Below, piece by piece: positions 1-7,313 of a stretch of 64,000 nucleotides of DNA (position 1 is the first letter of the stretch; each line of letters opens with the position of its first letter). The notes beneath the pieces are model-generated. The model did not search any database and was not told the origin of the DNA. It saw nothing but the letters and a program-made list of their open reading frames with translations. A program made the position numbers and the translations under genes. The DNA lies in assembly GCF_008764245.1 (NCBI RefSeq), contig NZ_VTQV01000006.1:42033-106032 (forward strand). Reading direction: 5' to 3'. The DNA is from Bacillus subtilis. Lineage in GTDB: Bacteria > Bacillota > Bacilli > Bacillales > Bacillaceae_C.

Positions 1-290
1 TTGGGTCGACGTTTTTCACGAACTTTCACTTTTTCGTCGATCCAACCCAAGCTTGGATCGACGTTCTCGATAATCATTTCCATTTTCGTAGACCCAACCT
101 ACTCTTGGATCTATGTTTTTGATGATCATTCGACTTTTCGTGCATCCAACCTCACTTTGGGTCGACGTTTTTCACGAACTTTCACTTTTTCGTAGACCCA
201 ACCCAAGCTTGGATCGACGTTCTCGATGATCCTTCACTTTTTTGTACATCCAAACTCTTCTTGGATCTCACTCACTTTTATGCTTCCATT
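1..290. repeat. 52-bp tandem repeat array A
   Basis: Units begin at about 1, 53, 105, 157, 209 and 261, an exact 52-bp step, each opening with TTGGRTC. Units 1 and 4 are almost identical to each other, as are units 2 and 5 over much of their length. Most units start TTGGRTCGACG and carry CGTNGAYCCAA about 40 bases on, so each unit is itself an imperfect inverted repeat. The array may continue left of the window. The open frame across it is a by-product of the repeat. Confidence 0.85.
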
Positions 291-658
291 ATTCTCTCGG
301 GAAAATCAATCCCTCTCCCTTAAAATCACTTTTTTCCTTTTGCATAAATCATGTTTATTTCATTTTCCATAAGGGTATCAAACAGTTATCAAGACTTATA
401 GAGAGGATTTTTACAAGAATGGTAGCTTACGTTGCTGACACATGCTCTCATCCTTGCTGATCCATCCTCATACTGTTTTGAGAATTTTTCCTTTATTCCA
501 GCTTTAGTAGATAATAAAGAACGGGTGGAATAAAAGCCCAAGCGTCTGTTCTGCGAACTACGAACATTTTATGCTTTGCCAACCACTTTCGGAAACAGAA
601 ATCGAAAAGTGCTAAGCACGGAGAATAGATGTAAAAAACCTAGAGGAGTGTCACAATC
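291..658. other. leader region without a recognised gene
   Basis: The stretch lies between repeat array A and the amino acid transporter genes. I checked it for T-box, SAM and other riboswitch hallmarks and found none that hold. It ends in AGAGGAG at 642-648, which fixes the TTG start at 659. A transporter promoter must lie here, but no convincing -35/-10 pair stands out. Confidence 0.4.
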
Positions 659-1465
659 TTGAAGAAAAAGTTTATTTTTCTCGTAGCAATGGTTTCCATT
701 ATGCTAACGCTTGCAGCTTGTGGAACAAAAGAAAATGCGGATGGTAGTAAAGGAAACGGTGATACGAAAGGGAAAACCTATACAGTTGCAACCGATTCTA
801 ATTTCAAACCGTTTGAATACCTTAATACAAAAACAGGAGAATTAGAAGGTTTTGATGTTGACTTAATCAAAGAGATCGCCAAACGTGCTGGCTATGAAGT
901 TGAATTTGAAACAATGGATTTTGATGGTCTACTTGCAGGTATGCAAGGTGGCCGTTATGAAATCGGCATTGCCGGAATGTCGATTACACCTGAACGTGAA
1001 GAAACACTTGATTTCTCTATTCCTTATTATGATTCCGGTATTATTTTAATGGTTCCAACAGATAGCGATATTGAGTCGATTGATGATGTGGATGGAAAGA
1101 AAATTGGCTCTCGTCAAGGATCCACAAGTGAAAGCTTTTTAGGCAAAAATACAGAGGCTCAAGTAGAAGCCTATCCTGAAATTGTCACAGCATATATGAA
1201 CTTGGCCAACGGCAAGCTCGATGGCGTCCTATATGATGTTCCAAACGTTCAGTATTATATCGCTCAAGAGGGAAAAGGAAAATTAAAAACAACAGGAGAA
1301 ATCCTTCAAGGGGAATCCTATGGAATCGCCTTTAAAAAGGGATCCGAATTAGTGGATGACTCCAATAAGGCACTAGAAAGCATGATTAAAGATGGAACTT
1401 ATGCTGAGATTTACGAAAAATATTTCGGTGAAAAACCTGGGGATGAATGGCTAGGAGAAGAATAA
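659..1465 (+). CDS. polar amino acid ABC transporter substrate-binding lipoprotein
   Basis: Extracytoplasmic receptor of an amino acid ABC importer (bacterial SBP family 3), 268 aa. Residues 1-21 are a lipoprotein signal ending in the lipobox LTLAAC, so the protein is probably anchored by Cys21. The mature part shows family signatures: the opening VATDSNFKPFEY, GFDVDLIKEIAKRAG, and GISMTPEREETLDFS-like text (AGMSITPEREETLDFS). The start is TTG, chosen for AGAGGAG ten bases upstream. It is first in an importer operon with the permease and ATPase downstream, separated by a hairpin that may raise receptor expression. Resemblance is closest to the glutamine/arginine group (GlnH, ArtP/YqiX), but the exact ligand cannot be read from the sequence. 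Confidence 0.9.
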   Translation: MKKKFIFLVAMVSIMLTLAACGTKENADGSKGNGDTKGKTYTVATDSNFKPFEYLNTKTGELEGFDVDLIKEIAKRAGYEVEFETMDFDGLLAGMQGGRYEIGIAGMSITPEREETLDFSIPYYDSGIILMVPTDSDIESIDDVDGKKIGSRQGSTSESFLGKNTEAQVEAYPEIVTAYMNLANGKLDGVLYDVPNVQYYIAQEGKGKLKTTGEILQGESYGIAFKKGSELVDDSNKALESMIKDGTYAEIYEKYFGEKPGDEWLGEE

Positions 1466-1528
1466 GTGAAACTTCATTTGGTTATAGGGGTAAATCTATA
1501 GATTAGTTGCATTCCCGCCTTTCAGCCG

Positions 1529-1564
1529 GTCGCAACAAGTGCCATTAACTTGTTGCGACTTTTC
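1529..1564 (+). terminator. intercistronic hairpin between receptor and permease
   Basis: GTCGCAACAAGT (1529-1540) and ACTTGTTGCGAC (1548-1559) form a perfect 12-bp stem with a 7-base loop, followed by only four T. The weak U-tract suggests a partial terminator or mRNA-stabilising hairpin that lets the receptor be made in excess over the membrane subunits. Confidence 0.7.
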
Positions 1565-1605
1565 ACTCATATAAAATCTGTATTTAAAAGGGAGAGAAAT
1601 AGAGA

Positions 1606-2268
1606 ATGTTAGAAACAATCATGGATAGTCACTATATTCAAAGCCTGCCCCTTCTTTTTAAAGGACTGCTTTGGACATTAATTATTACAATTACAGGTCT
1701 GATTCTTGGTTTTATCCTGGGCGCCTTAGCAGGTTTAGGTCGCTTATCAAAAAGCAAAATACTGCGCGGCATTTGTACCTTTTATGTTGAAGTTGTTCGT
1801 GGAACCCCCATTCTTGTGCAAATTTTGTTTATTTATGTGGGTCTCTCTGAGGATTTAATTGGATTTAATATCGATAAGATCACGGCATCCATCGTTGCCA
1901 TCACAATTAATGCAGGTGCTTATATCTCGGAAATTGTGCGTGGCGCAGTGAAATCCATTGATAAAGGACAGCATGAAGCTGGACGATCCATCGGGCTAAC
2001 TGAGAAACAAACAATGCGCTATATTATCTGGCCTCAAGCTTTCAAGCGAATGATTCCTCCCCTCGGAAATCAATTTATCATTAGTTTGAAAGATACTTCC
2101 CTTTTTTCCGTTATTGCTGTGGGGGAGCTTCTATATATGGGAAAACAGTATTATAATGCAACCTTCTCCGCTTTCCAAACGTTAATTATGGTTTGTATAC
2201 TTTATCTTCTCATTACTGTTCCTACCTCATATTATTTACAAAGATTAGAAAGGAAGCTGGATGTCTAA
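1606..2268 (+). CDS. polar amino acid ABC transporter permease
   Basis: Membrane subunit of the importer, 220 aa, HisM/GlnP type. Hydrophobic segments occur near residues 15-40, 55-80, 90-110 and 185-210. The ATPase-coupling EAA loop is recognisable at about 125-155 ([20 protein letters not shown] followed by a [13 protein letters not shown]-type tail). GGGAGAG precedes the ATG by about 9 bases. Its last 8 bases overlap the ATPase start, so the two are translationally coupled. A single permease gene implies a homodimer. Confidence 0.92.
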   Translation: MLETIMDSHYIQSLPLLFKGLLWTLIITITGLILGFILGALAGLGRLSKSKILRGICTFYVEVVRGTPILVQILFIYVGLSEDLIGFNIDKITASIVAITINAGAYISEIVRGAVKSIDKGQHEAGRSIGLTEKQTMRYIIWPQAFKRMIPPLGNQFIISLKDTSLFSVIAVGELLYMGKQYYNATFSAFQTLIMVCILYLLITVPTSYYLQRLERKLDV

Positions 2269-2992
2269 GATGATTACGGTGAATGATTTGCATAAGAGCT
2301 TCGGTAAATTGGAAGTATTAAAAGGAATCGATATGGAAATTGAGGAAAATGAAGTGGTCTGTGTCATCGGACCCTCTGGTTCTGGAAAAAGTACTTTTCT
2401 TCGATGCCTCAATTTATTAGAGGAGATTACATCAGGGGAAGTGATCATTGATGGCGATAATATCGTCGATCCAGCAGTGAATATTAATGATATCCGATCC
2501 CAAGTAGGCATGGTGTTTCAACATTTTAATCTTTTTCCTCATAAATCGGTGTTAGAAAATATTACATTGGGTCCGCAAAAGGTAAAAGGAATGTCCAATT
2601 CAGATGCTGAGAAAATTGCCCAGCCTTTATTGGAGAAGGTCGGGCTTTCCGATAAAGCTCATGTCTATCCTCAGAGCCTATCAGGCGGGCAAAAACAACG
2701 GGTGGCCATTGCGCGAGCTTTAGCTATGAACCCAAAGGTCATGCTTTTTGATGAACCTACTTCCGCTCTTGACCCTGAATTAGTTGGTGACGTCTTACAA
2801 GTCATGAAGGATCTAGCAGATGATGGAATGACCATGGTTGTCGTCACTCATGAAATGGGCTTTGCCCGTGAAGTTGGTGATCGCGTAGTCTTTATGGATG
2901 AGGGGATTGTCATGGAAAAGGGAAACCCCGACCAAATCTTCGATAATCCACAAAATGAACGGACGCAAGAATTTTTAAGTAAAATACTATAG
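2261..2992 (+). CDS. polar amino acid ABC transporter ATP-binding protein
   Basis: Energising ATPase of the importer, 243 aa, GlnQ/ArtM class. It has Walker [10 protein letters not shown] near residue 37, the Q-loop in [10 protein letters not shown], the signature [17 protein letters not shown], Walker [15 protein letters not shown] and the H-loop VVTHEMGFA. Length is normal for the family. It overlaps the permease by 8 bp and closes the operon. Immediately downstream comes repeat array B rather than an obvious terminator, so how the transcript ends is unclear. Confidence 0.93.
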   Translation: MSKMITVNDLHKSFGKLEVLKGIDMEIEENEVVCVIGPSGSGKSTFLRCLNLLEEITSGEVIIDGDNIVDPAVNINDIRSQVGMVFQHFNLFPHKSVLENITLGPQKVKGMSNSDAEKIAQPLLEKVGLSDKAHVYPQSLSGGQKQRVAIARALAMNPKVMLFDEPTSALDPELVGDVLQVMKDLADDGMTMVVVTHEMGFAREVGDRVVFMDEGIVMEKGNPDQIFDNPQNERTQEFLSKIL

Positions 2993-2999
2993 GCATCGT

Positions 3000-3440
3000 G
3001 ACCGAATTGGGGGCTTCGTTATCTTTTCAGGCATGATTCACTCTGGATCGTGACCAATTTATGACTATCATTGCCTTTTCGGGCACGATTTACCCAGGAT
3101 CGCGACCAATTTATGACTATCATTGCCTTTTCGGGCACGATTTACCCAGGATCGCGACCAATTTATGACTATCATTGCCTTTTCGGGTACGATTCACCCA
3201 GGATCGCGACCAATTTATGACTATCATTGTCTTTTCGGGCACGATTCACCCAGGATCGCGACCAATTTATGACTATCATTGTCTTTTCGGGCACGATTCA
3301 CCCAGGATCATGACCAATTTATGACTATCATTGTCTTTTCGGGCACGATTCACCCCGGATCATGACCGAATTATGACTACCTTTATCTTTTTGGGCATGA
3401 TTCACATGATTGTGGCTACCATTGTAATTCGGGTACAACT
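3000..3440. repeat. 52-bp tandem repeat array B
   Basis: Units start with GACCAATTTATGACTATCAT at 3052, 3104, 3156, 3208, 3260 and 3312, then a diverged one at 3364, plus decayed copies at both edges (about 3000 and 3416). The spacing is exactly 52 bp and the inner copies differ by only a few bases. Shared core words are CTTTTCGGGCACGATT and CCCAGGATCGC. The period equals that of array A, with which it shares GGATC, TCATT and CTTTTCG in the same order. Confidence 0.9.
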
Positions 3441-3511
3441 CGGCAAATTTATGGAGCTGTACTTTTTGTAAAATTTTTTTACGATTGAGTTGGCATTTTG
3501 TATGCATTGTT

Positions 3512-3520
3512 TGTTATAAT
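3512..3520 (+). promoter_or_regulatory. extended -10 promoter of yjzC-like gene
   Basis: TGTTATAAT at 3512-3520 is an extended -10 (TGn plus perfect TATAAT). A TTGGCA at 3491-3496 is a possible -35 but is spaced 18-19 bp away, wider than ideal. The start codon follows about 40 bases later. Confidence 0.6.
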
Positions 3521-3562
3521 GTCTTGTAGTGTGCAATCTATCTAAAGTGAGGGAAATACATT

Positions 3563-3775
3563 ATGAACCAATTTTACAAACCAGGTGACACAGCACCCGT
3601 AGCAGGTACTTATGTGGAAGTAGGTCATGGCGGCGGAAAAGTGAAAAATCCAGAACGCGTAGAGCTCCAACAAGGAGATAAACTTCCTGACCTTAAAGCT
3701 TATACAGTAACAATCGAACATAAAGGCGAAGAAAAAACAAGAGATCGCCAGCATGTTTGGATGTTAGAAAAATAA
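3563..3775 (+). CDS. yjzC: YjzC-family small protein
   Basis: 70-aa soluble protein. The N-terminal pattern YKPGDTAPVAGTYVEVG, followed by a lysine/glutamate-rich body with LQQGDKLPDL, matches the short YjzC family of Bacillus; function is unknown. GTGAGGGA lies about 9 bases before the ATG. The gene has its own promoter and its own strong terminator, so it is monocistronic. Slightly longer than the B. subtilis member as I remember it. Confidence 0.75.
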   Translation: MNQFYKPGDTAPVAGTYVEVGHGGGKVKNPERVELQQGDKLPDLKAYTVTIEHKGEEKTRDRQHVWMLEK

Positions 3776-3791
3776 GAAGTGCAATCTGCAC

Positions 3792-3830
3792 AAAAAGCTG
3801 CCGAGATTTTATTTCTCGGCAGCTTTTTTA
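3792..3830 (+). terminator. Rho-independent terminator after yjzC
   Basis: AAGCTGCCGAGA pairs with TCTCGGCAGCTT around an 7-base AT-rich loop, followed by six T. The upstream A-run makes it able to act in both directions. Confidence 0.93.
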
Positions 3831-3911
3831 TTCCTCTCCCAACTTTTTCAAAAAAATCTTCTCTTTTTTAAAACTTTTTTCCCAATCATTACGAATATAT
3901 AACCAGAAGGC

Positions 3912-4253
3912 TTGAGTGGTGAAAATTTAGATGAAACAAGAACAGCGCTGGATAAAAAAATAAAAAGAAATGGGCATCATGAATCTACCATTTATGTACT
4001 GGGATTCATTCTAGTCTTAATCAGCCTATCCGTCTCCCATCTTGTCCCTAATTATATTACACTCATTGGCGTCCAAGTTCCGGTTATCTTTGGATTGCTA
4101 GCCTTCGGATTACGTTATTTGCTGGACTGGATTACCGATTTGGACTTACCGCAATGGCTAGTCCCGTTATGTTATAGTTTTTTTCTGGTAGCAGGTATTG
4201 TATTCATTATGCTATTATGGAGACGGGAAAAGAAAAGAGACATCGTGTTATAA
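3912..4253 (+). CDS. small integral membrane protein, unknown
   Basis: 113 aa if it starts at the TTG (3912); no family recognised. Three hydrophobic segments lie near residues 28-48, 55-75 and 85-105, and the C-terminus is basic (WRREKKR). The start is doubtful: the TTG has AGAAGG only two bases upstream. A better-looking ATG at 3931 (GAGTGGTG upstream) opens another frame reading MKQEQRWIKK and stopping right after a run of seven A (3954-3960). One more A in that run would join the two frames. So this is either a TTG-started gene, a slippage product or a recent frameshift. VanZ follows 13 bases later, probably in one operon. Confidence 0.6.
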   Translation: MSGENLDETRTALDKKIKRNGHHESTIYVLGFILVLISLSVSHLVPNYITLIGVQVPVIFGLLAFGLRYLLDWITDLDLPQWLVPLCYSFFLVAGIVFIMLLWRREKKRDIVL

Positions 4254-4266
4254 GGGAGCGGTAAAA

Positions 4267-4806
4267 GTGTGGTCAGGACTTATCATTCTCGGTATATTCA
4301 GTATCCTTTGGATTATGTACCGTAATAAAAGATACAAGAAAAAATATGTGGATTCGTCTCGAGAACTGGTCGTCAATTTGTTTTTTGTTTACCTCTTATC
4401 TGTCATATTCCTGACCATGCAACCATTCCACTGGAATCTCCCTTTTGGAATATGGGGTGGAAAAACAACGTATCATTTCGATTTCCACCTCTTTTATGAA
4501 CTAAAAAATATGTCCAACACCAAACTGCAAATGCTATATTCTGTCGGAAACGTTGCTTTATTCATTCCTTTCGGGCTATTCGTTCCACTTTTGTTTCAAC
4601 ATTGTCAGCGGTTATGGATGATTGTTTTATTAGGATTTGCCTCATCCTTAACCATTGAACTAATCCAAACCTTCTTTACGATGACAAGACGTGGGACACT
4701 GGATGATTTAGTTTTTAATACATCAGGAGCTGTGATTGGATATAGCCTATACATCGTTGCTAAAATGGTTATAAAGAAAATACCTGTTATTCATACTGCT
4801 GAATAA
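4267..4806 (+). CDS. VanZ-family membrane protein
   Basis: 179 aa, taking the GTG at 4267 because GGGAG sits 9 bases upstream; the frame is open further upstream but without a ribosome site. VanZ features: four to five hydrophobic segments, MQPFHWNLPFG, the conserved NVALFIPFGLFVPLL, and IELIQTFFTMTRRGTLDDLVFNTSGAVIGY-type text (IELIQ...RGTLDDLVFN). VanZ homologues can raise teicoplanin or lipoglycopeptide resistance, but most Bacillus copies are uncharacterised. Second gene of a two-gene unit with the small membrane protein, closed by a terminator. Confidence 0.85.
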   Translation: MWSGLIILGIFSILWIMYRNKRYKKKYVDSSRELVVNLFFVYLLSVIFLTMQPFHWNLPFGIWGGKTTYHFDFHLFYELKNMSNTKLQMLYSVGNVALFIPFGLFVPLLFQHCQRLWMIVLLGFASSLTIELIQTFFTMTRRGTLDDLVFNTSGAVIGYSLYIVAKMVIKKIPVIHTAE

Positions 4807-4838
4807 AGTGAAACTCCAATATAGGGTAGGAGCAATAC

Positions 4839-4870
4839 AAAAGAGCTTTGCTAAAAAAAGCTCTTTTTTT
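4839..4870 (+). terminator. Rho-independent terminator after vanZ
   Basis: AAAAGAGCTTT pairs with AAAGCTCTTTT around a short loop and is followed by T7. Confidence 0.88.
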
Positions 4871-4985
4871 ATGGGAACGGCAAGCCACGAGGGCAGTAAC
4901 CGTTCTTTCTTTCTGATTCACTTCATCATCTTTATTTACTCTATGCGCAAGAATTTCCCTTTTTCTCAAAAAAGGGGAATAGGAC

Positions 4986-5276
4986 TCAAAGCTCAATCGA
5001 AACACCTTGCCCATTTTTGTCTTGCACATCCACGATGGTCAGCCCTTTATATTTTTTCACTTCTTCTAATAAAGGCTGAATGTCTTTCCACTCTATTTCC
5101 TCTAGGGATAGCCATTGGTCATGTTCCGCTTTTTCTTGCTGCTGTTTTCTTTTAGAATTTATGATTTTCCACAAGAGGTTGGATGTAGCGATTCGACCAG
5201 CAGAATTTATTAAAAAGTATGGCAAGCGGATGGTCCTCGGTTTTTGGTTCTCTTGTTTAATCGTTATTTTTAACAT
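4986..5276 (-). CDS. hypothetical protein, third gene of DUF2089 operon
   Basis: 96 aa counted from the ATG at 5276, which lies just after the stop of the preceding gene and has GAGTGAG upstream; a TTG at 5291 would make it overlap that gene. The N-terminus is basic and beta-like (KITIKQENQKPRTIRLPYF), the middle basic (KRKQQQEK), and the end reads KGLTIVDVQDKNGQGVSIEL, echoing the VDITSGDGEQVSIVIE ending of the neighbour. That shared ending suggests the two are distant paralogues. No known domain recognised. Confidence 0.75.
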   Translation of the reverse strand: MLKITIKQENQKPRTIRLPYFLINSAGRIATSNLLWKIINSKRKQQQEKAEHDQWLSLEEIEWKDIQPLLEEVKKYKGLTIVDVQDKNGQGVSIEL

Positions 5277-5283
5277 GGCTTTC

Positions 5284-5673
5284 TCACTCAATCACAATTG
5301 AAACTTGTTCTCCATCTCCACTTGTGATATCCACAATTTGTCCTTCTGCTTCATGCTCAATTGCTTCTAATATAAGGTCCACATCAACTTTGTCGATTCC
5401 CTCTACATATTTAGCTGATTCAGGGATTTTAGAAGCAATGCTTAATCCAGATTGTAAAGCTACCTTCACCAATCGCAATGGCAAGTTCACATTCACCCTA
5501 TCCTCTTCATCCTTGATACGGATCTTCAAAAATTTATTTAAATAATCAGTACGTTCCACTTTCGCTTCCACAACTTCTTTTTCCTGTAAAGCTTGGATCA
5601 AAGAGGTTGCCTCTTCTGAGTCCAATTTCCCCTCTTCCATCATTGCTAAAATTTTCTTGATTTCTTCTTTCAT
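5284..5673 (-). CDS. SHOCT/YvlB_N-like protein of DUF2089 operon
   Basis: 129 aa. Residues 1-32 (KKILAMMEEGKLDSEEATSL) form the short two-helix motif seen at the N-terminus of YvlB-like proteins, and a similar motif ends the DUF2089 protein encoded upstream (MLENGEITADEALRLL). The remainder is soluble: a beta segment FLKIRIKDEEDRVNVNLPL, then helices and VDITSGDGEQVSIVIE. The start is the ATG after GAGAGGATG. It probably works with the DUF2089 regulator; the biochemical role is unknown. Confidence 0.78.
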   Translation of the reverse strand: MKEEIKKILAMMEEGKLDSEEATSLIQALQEKEVVEAKVERTDYLNKFLKIRIKDEEDRVNVNLPLRLVKVALQSGLSIASKIPESAKYVEGIDKVDVDLILEAIEHEAEGQIVDITSGDGEQVSIVIE

Positions 5674-5690
5674 GCCAAATCATCCTCTCA

Positions 5691-6062
5691 TTATTCATCT
5701 TTCAACAGACGCAAAGCCTCATCCGCAGTGATTTCGCCATTTTCCAACATGGTAATCACATGTTTTTCCTCTGTTTTACTTTTCACTTCTTTCTTTTCTG
5801 TATAGCCAAGCGCCGCGACCACATCGTTTAGTTTTCCGCGGACTGTTGGGTAAGAAATCCCCAGCTCTTTCTCAACTTCTTTAATATTTCCCCGGCTTTT
5901 CAAAAAGATCCCAATAAAATGCAATTGTTCTGGTGTGAGCGATGCCCAGCTTGATAGGTCGAAATCATTTTCGATGGTCGTATGACAATGATGGCATTGA
6001 AGTTTCGTAATCTTTAGCTTTTGTGAGCACACTGGGCAAGTTGTAATTAATGGATACCCCAC
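5691..6062 (-). CDS. DUF2089 family putative transcriptional regulator
   Basis: 123 aa from a GTG with AAGGAGG six bases upstream. Residues 9-28 hold a zinc ribbon (CPVC and CHHC pairs). Residues 40-85 look like a helix-turn-helix (LTPEQLHFIGIFLKSRGNIK then EVEKELGISYPTVRGKL). A two-helix motif, MLENGEITADEALRLL, closes the protein. First gene of a three-gene operon; the very AT-rich stretch upstream is the natural place for autoregulation. In other Bacilli DUF2089 genes likewise sit beside YvlB-like proteins. Confidence 0.88.
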   Translation of the reverse strand: MGYPLITTCPVCSQKLKITKLQCHHCHTTIENDFDLSSWASLTPEQLHFIGIFLKSRGNIKEVEKELGISYPTVRGKLNDVVAALGYTEKKEVKSKTEEKHVITMLENGEITADEALRLLKDE

Positions 6063-6174
6063 ATTTTACCTCCTTATATTAAATTTATTAATTCAATAAT
6101 AATAAATATTAATTTTTTAATCAATATTTATTAAATATATTAATTTAAAAATAATTAATTTTAATCAAACAAAT
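6063..6174. promoter_or_regulatory. AT-only promoter region of the DUF2089 operon
   Basis: About 110 bases almost free of G and C, rich in TTAATTAA- and TTTATTAA-like partly palindromic words (for example AATTTATTAATT and TTAAAAATAATTAATT). It carries the operon promoter and may hold repeated operator sites for the DUF2089 protein. A precise -35/-10 cannot be chosen in such sequence. Confidence 0.55.
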
Positions 6175-6210
6175 TAAAAAAACTCTATTAGCCATTGGCC
6201 AACAGAGTTT
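6175..6210 (-). terminator. Rho-independent terminator of the AraC/Gfo operon
   Basis: On the minus strand AAACTCTGTTGGCC pairs with GGCTAATAGAGTTT (14 bp with two G-T pairs) around an AAT loop, followed by T-rich sequence. It ends the operon whose last gene stops at 6226. Confidence 0.9.
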
Positions 6211-6225
6211 CTTAATGTAAAGATT

Positions 6226-7296
6226 CTATTCTAATCTTACTGCTTCCTTTTGTGCAATTAAACAAAGTTCAGCTGTTTTAAAGGCGTGCGCCTGTGTCAT
6301 CGCGTTTTCCGTTCGATTCAAGCAATCTAAAATAAGTTCACCGAAGAAAGGAAAACCCACTTTGCCTTTTACCGAATAATGGAAGGTACCTTCTTGGTTC
6401 ACTAAATAAACCTGATTTCCTTCACGTTCTCGACCTACATCAATGTATTTACGGATTTCAATATACCCGTCTGTTCCAAGAATAATGGCTCTCCCATCAC
6501 CCCAAACTTCTGATCCGTCTGGTGTAAGCCAATCGACACGGAAGTAGTGACTGGTCCCATTTTCGCCAACAATCATACAATCCCCAAAATCCTCTAATTC
6601 AGGGTAATCCTTGTTGGCATAATTTGCTACCTGACTGCGCACAACCTTTGCATTTGTATTGCCTGTGTAAAATAAAAACTGTTCAATTTGGTGGCTGCCG
6701 ATATCACAAAGAATACCGCCATATTTTTCTTTTTCAAAAAACCATTCCGGTCTTGATGGTGCGTTTAGTCGGTGTGGAGCTAAATTGGTTACCTGAATAA
6801 CACGGCCAATTGCTCCTTGTTCAATCAACTCACCGGCAAAAACAGCGCTTTCCACATGAAGTCTTTCTGAATAATAAACCATATACTTTTGGCCTGTTCG
6901 CTCAACCGCTGCCTTCGCATCCTCTAATTGCTCCAACGTTGTAAAAGGTGTCTTGTCCGTAAAATAATCCTTTCCACTGTCCATTACGCGAATGCCAAGC
7001 GGGCCACGTTCACAAGGAATCGCTGCGGCTGCCACAAGTTTCACTTCAGGATCCTGCAAAATCTCTTCCTCACTTGCAGCTGCTCGAACATTCGGATAAG
7101 TTTCCACAAATTTTTCAACCTTTTTGGGGTCAGGATCATACACCCATTTCAAACTCGCTCCTGCCTCGATTAACCCATTACACATTCCATAAATATGACC
7201 ATGGTCAAGCGCCATCGCCGCAATCACAAACTCCCCATCTTTAACAACACGATTGGGTTTGCCTTTTGGAGCATAATTCATCCCATCTTTCGCCAT
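6226..7296 (-). CDS. Gfo/Idh/MocA family oxidoreductase
   Basis: 356-aa NAD(P)-dependent dehydrogenase. The nucleotide-binding half is atypical: instead of the usual GxGxxG start it reads VIAAMALDHGHIYGMCNG. The family's conserved lysine region follows (SGKDYFTDKTPFTTLEQ), then the C-terminal sheet with GGILCDIGSHQIEQFLFYTG. Substrate unknown. It is last in an operon with a TIM-barrel isomerase and a second dehydrogenase, a pairing typical of catabolic routes that oxidise and then isomerise sugars or cyclitols. It lies 17 bases after the neighbouring gene, with GGAGGG upstream. Confidence 0.87.
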   Translation of the reverse strand: MAKDGMNYAPKGKPNRVVKDGEFVIAAMALDHGHIYGMCNGLIEAGASLKWVYDPDPKKVEKFVETYPNVRAAASEEEILQDPEVKLVAAAAIPCERGPLGIRVMDSGKDYFTDKTPFTTLEQLEDAKAAVERTGQKYMVYYSERLHVESAVFAGELIEQGAIGRVIQVTNLAPHRLNAPSRPEWFFEKEKYGGILCDIGSHQIEQFLFYTGNTNAKVVRSQVANYANKDYPELEDFGDCMIVGENGTSHYFRVDWLTPDGSEVWGDGRAIILGTDGYIEIRKYIDVGREREGNQVYLVNQEGTFHYSVKGKVGFPFFGELILDCLNRTENAMTQAHAFKTAELCLIAQKEAVRLE

Positions 7297-7313
7297 GCAG
7301 CACCCTCCTTTTT

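Noticed and set aside
500-580. Possible riboswitch or T-box in the leader of the amino acid transporter (GGGTGGAATAAAAG)
   Set aside because: The conserved ACCGCG part, the specifier stem and a terminator before the TTG start are all missing.
1-3440. CRISPR-like regularly spaced repeats
   Set aside because: Units are contiguous 52-bp tandem copies with drift throughout, without constant repeats separated by unique spacers, and no cas genes are near.
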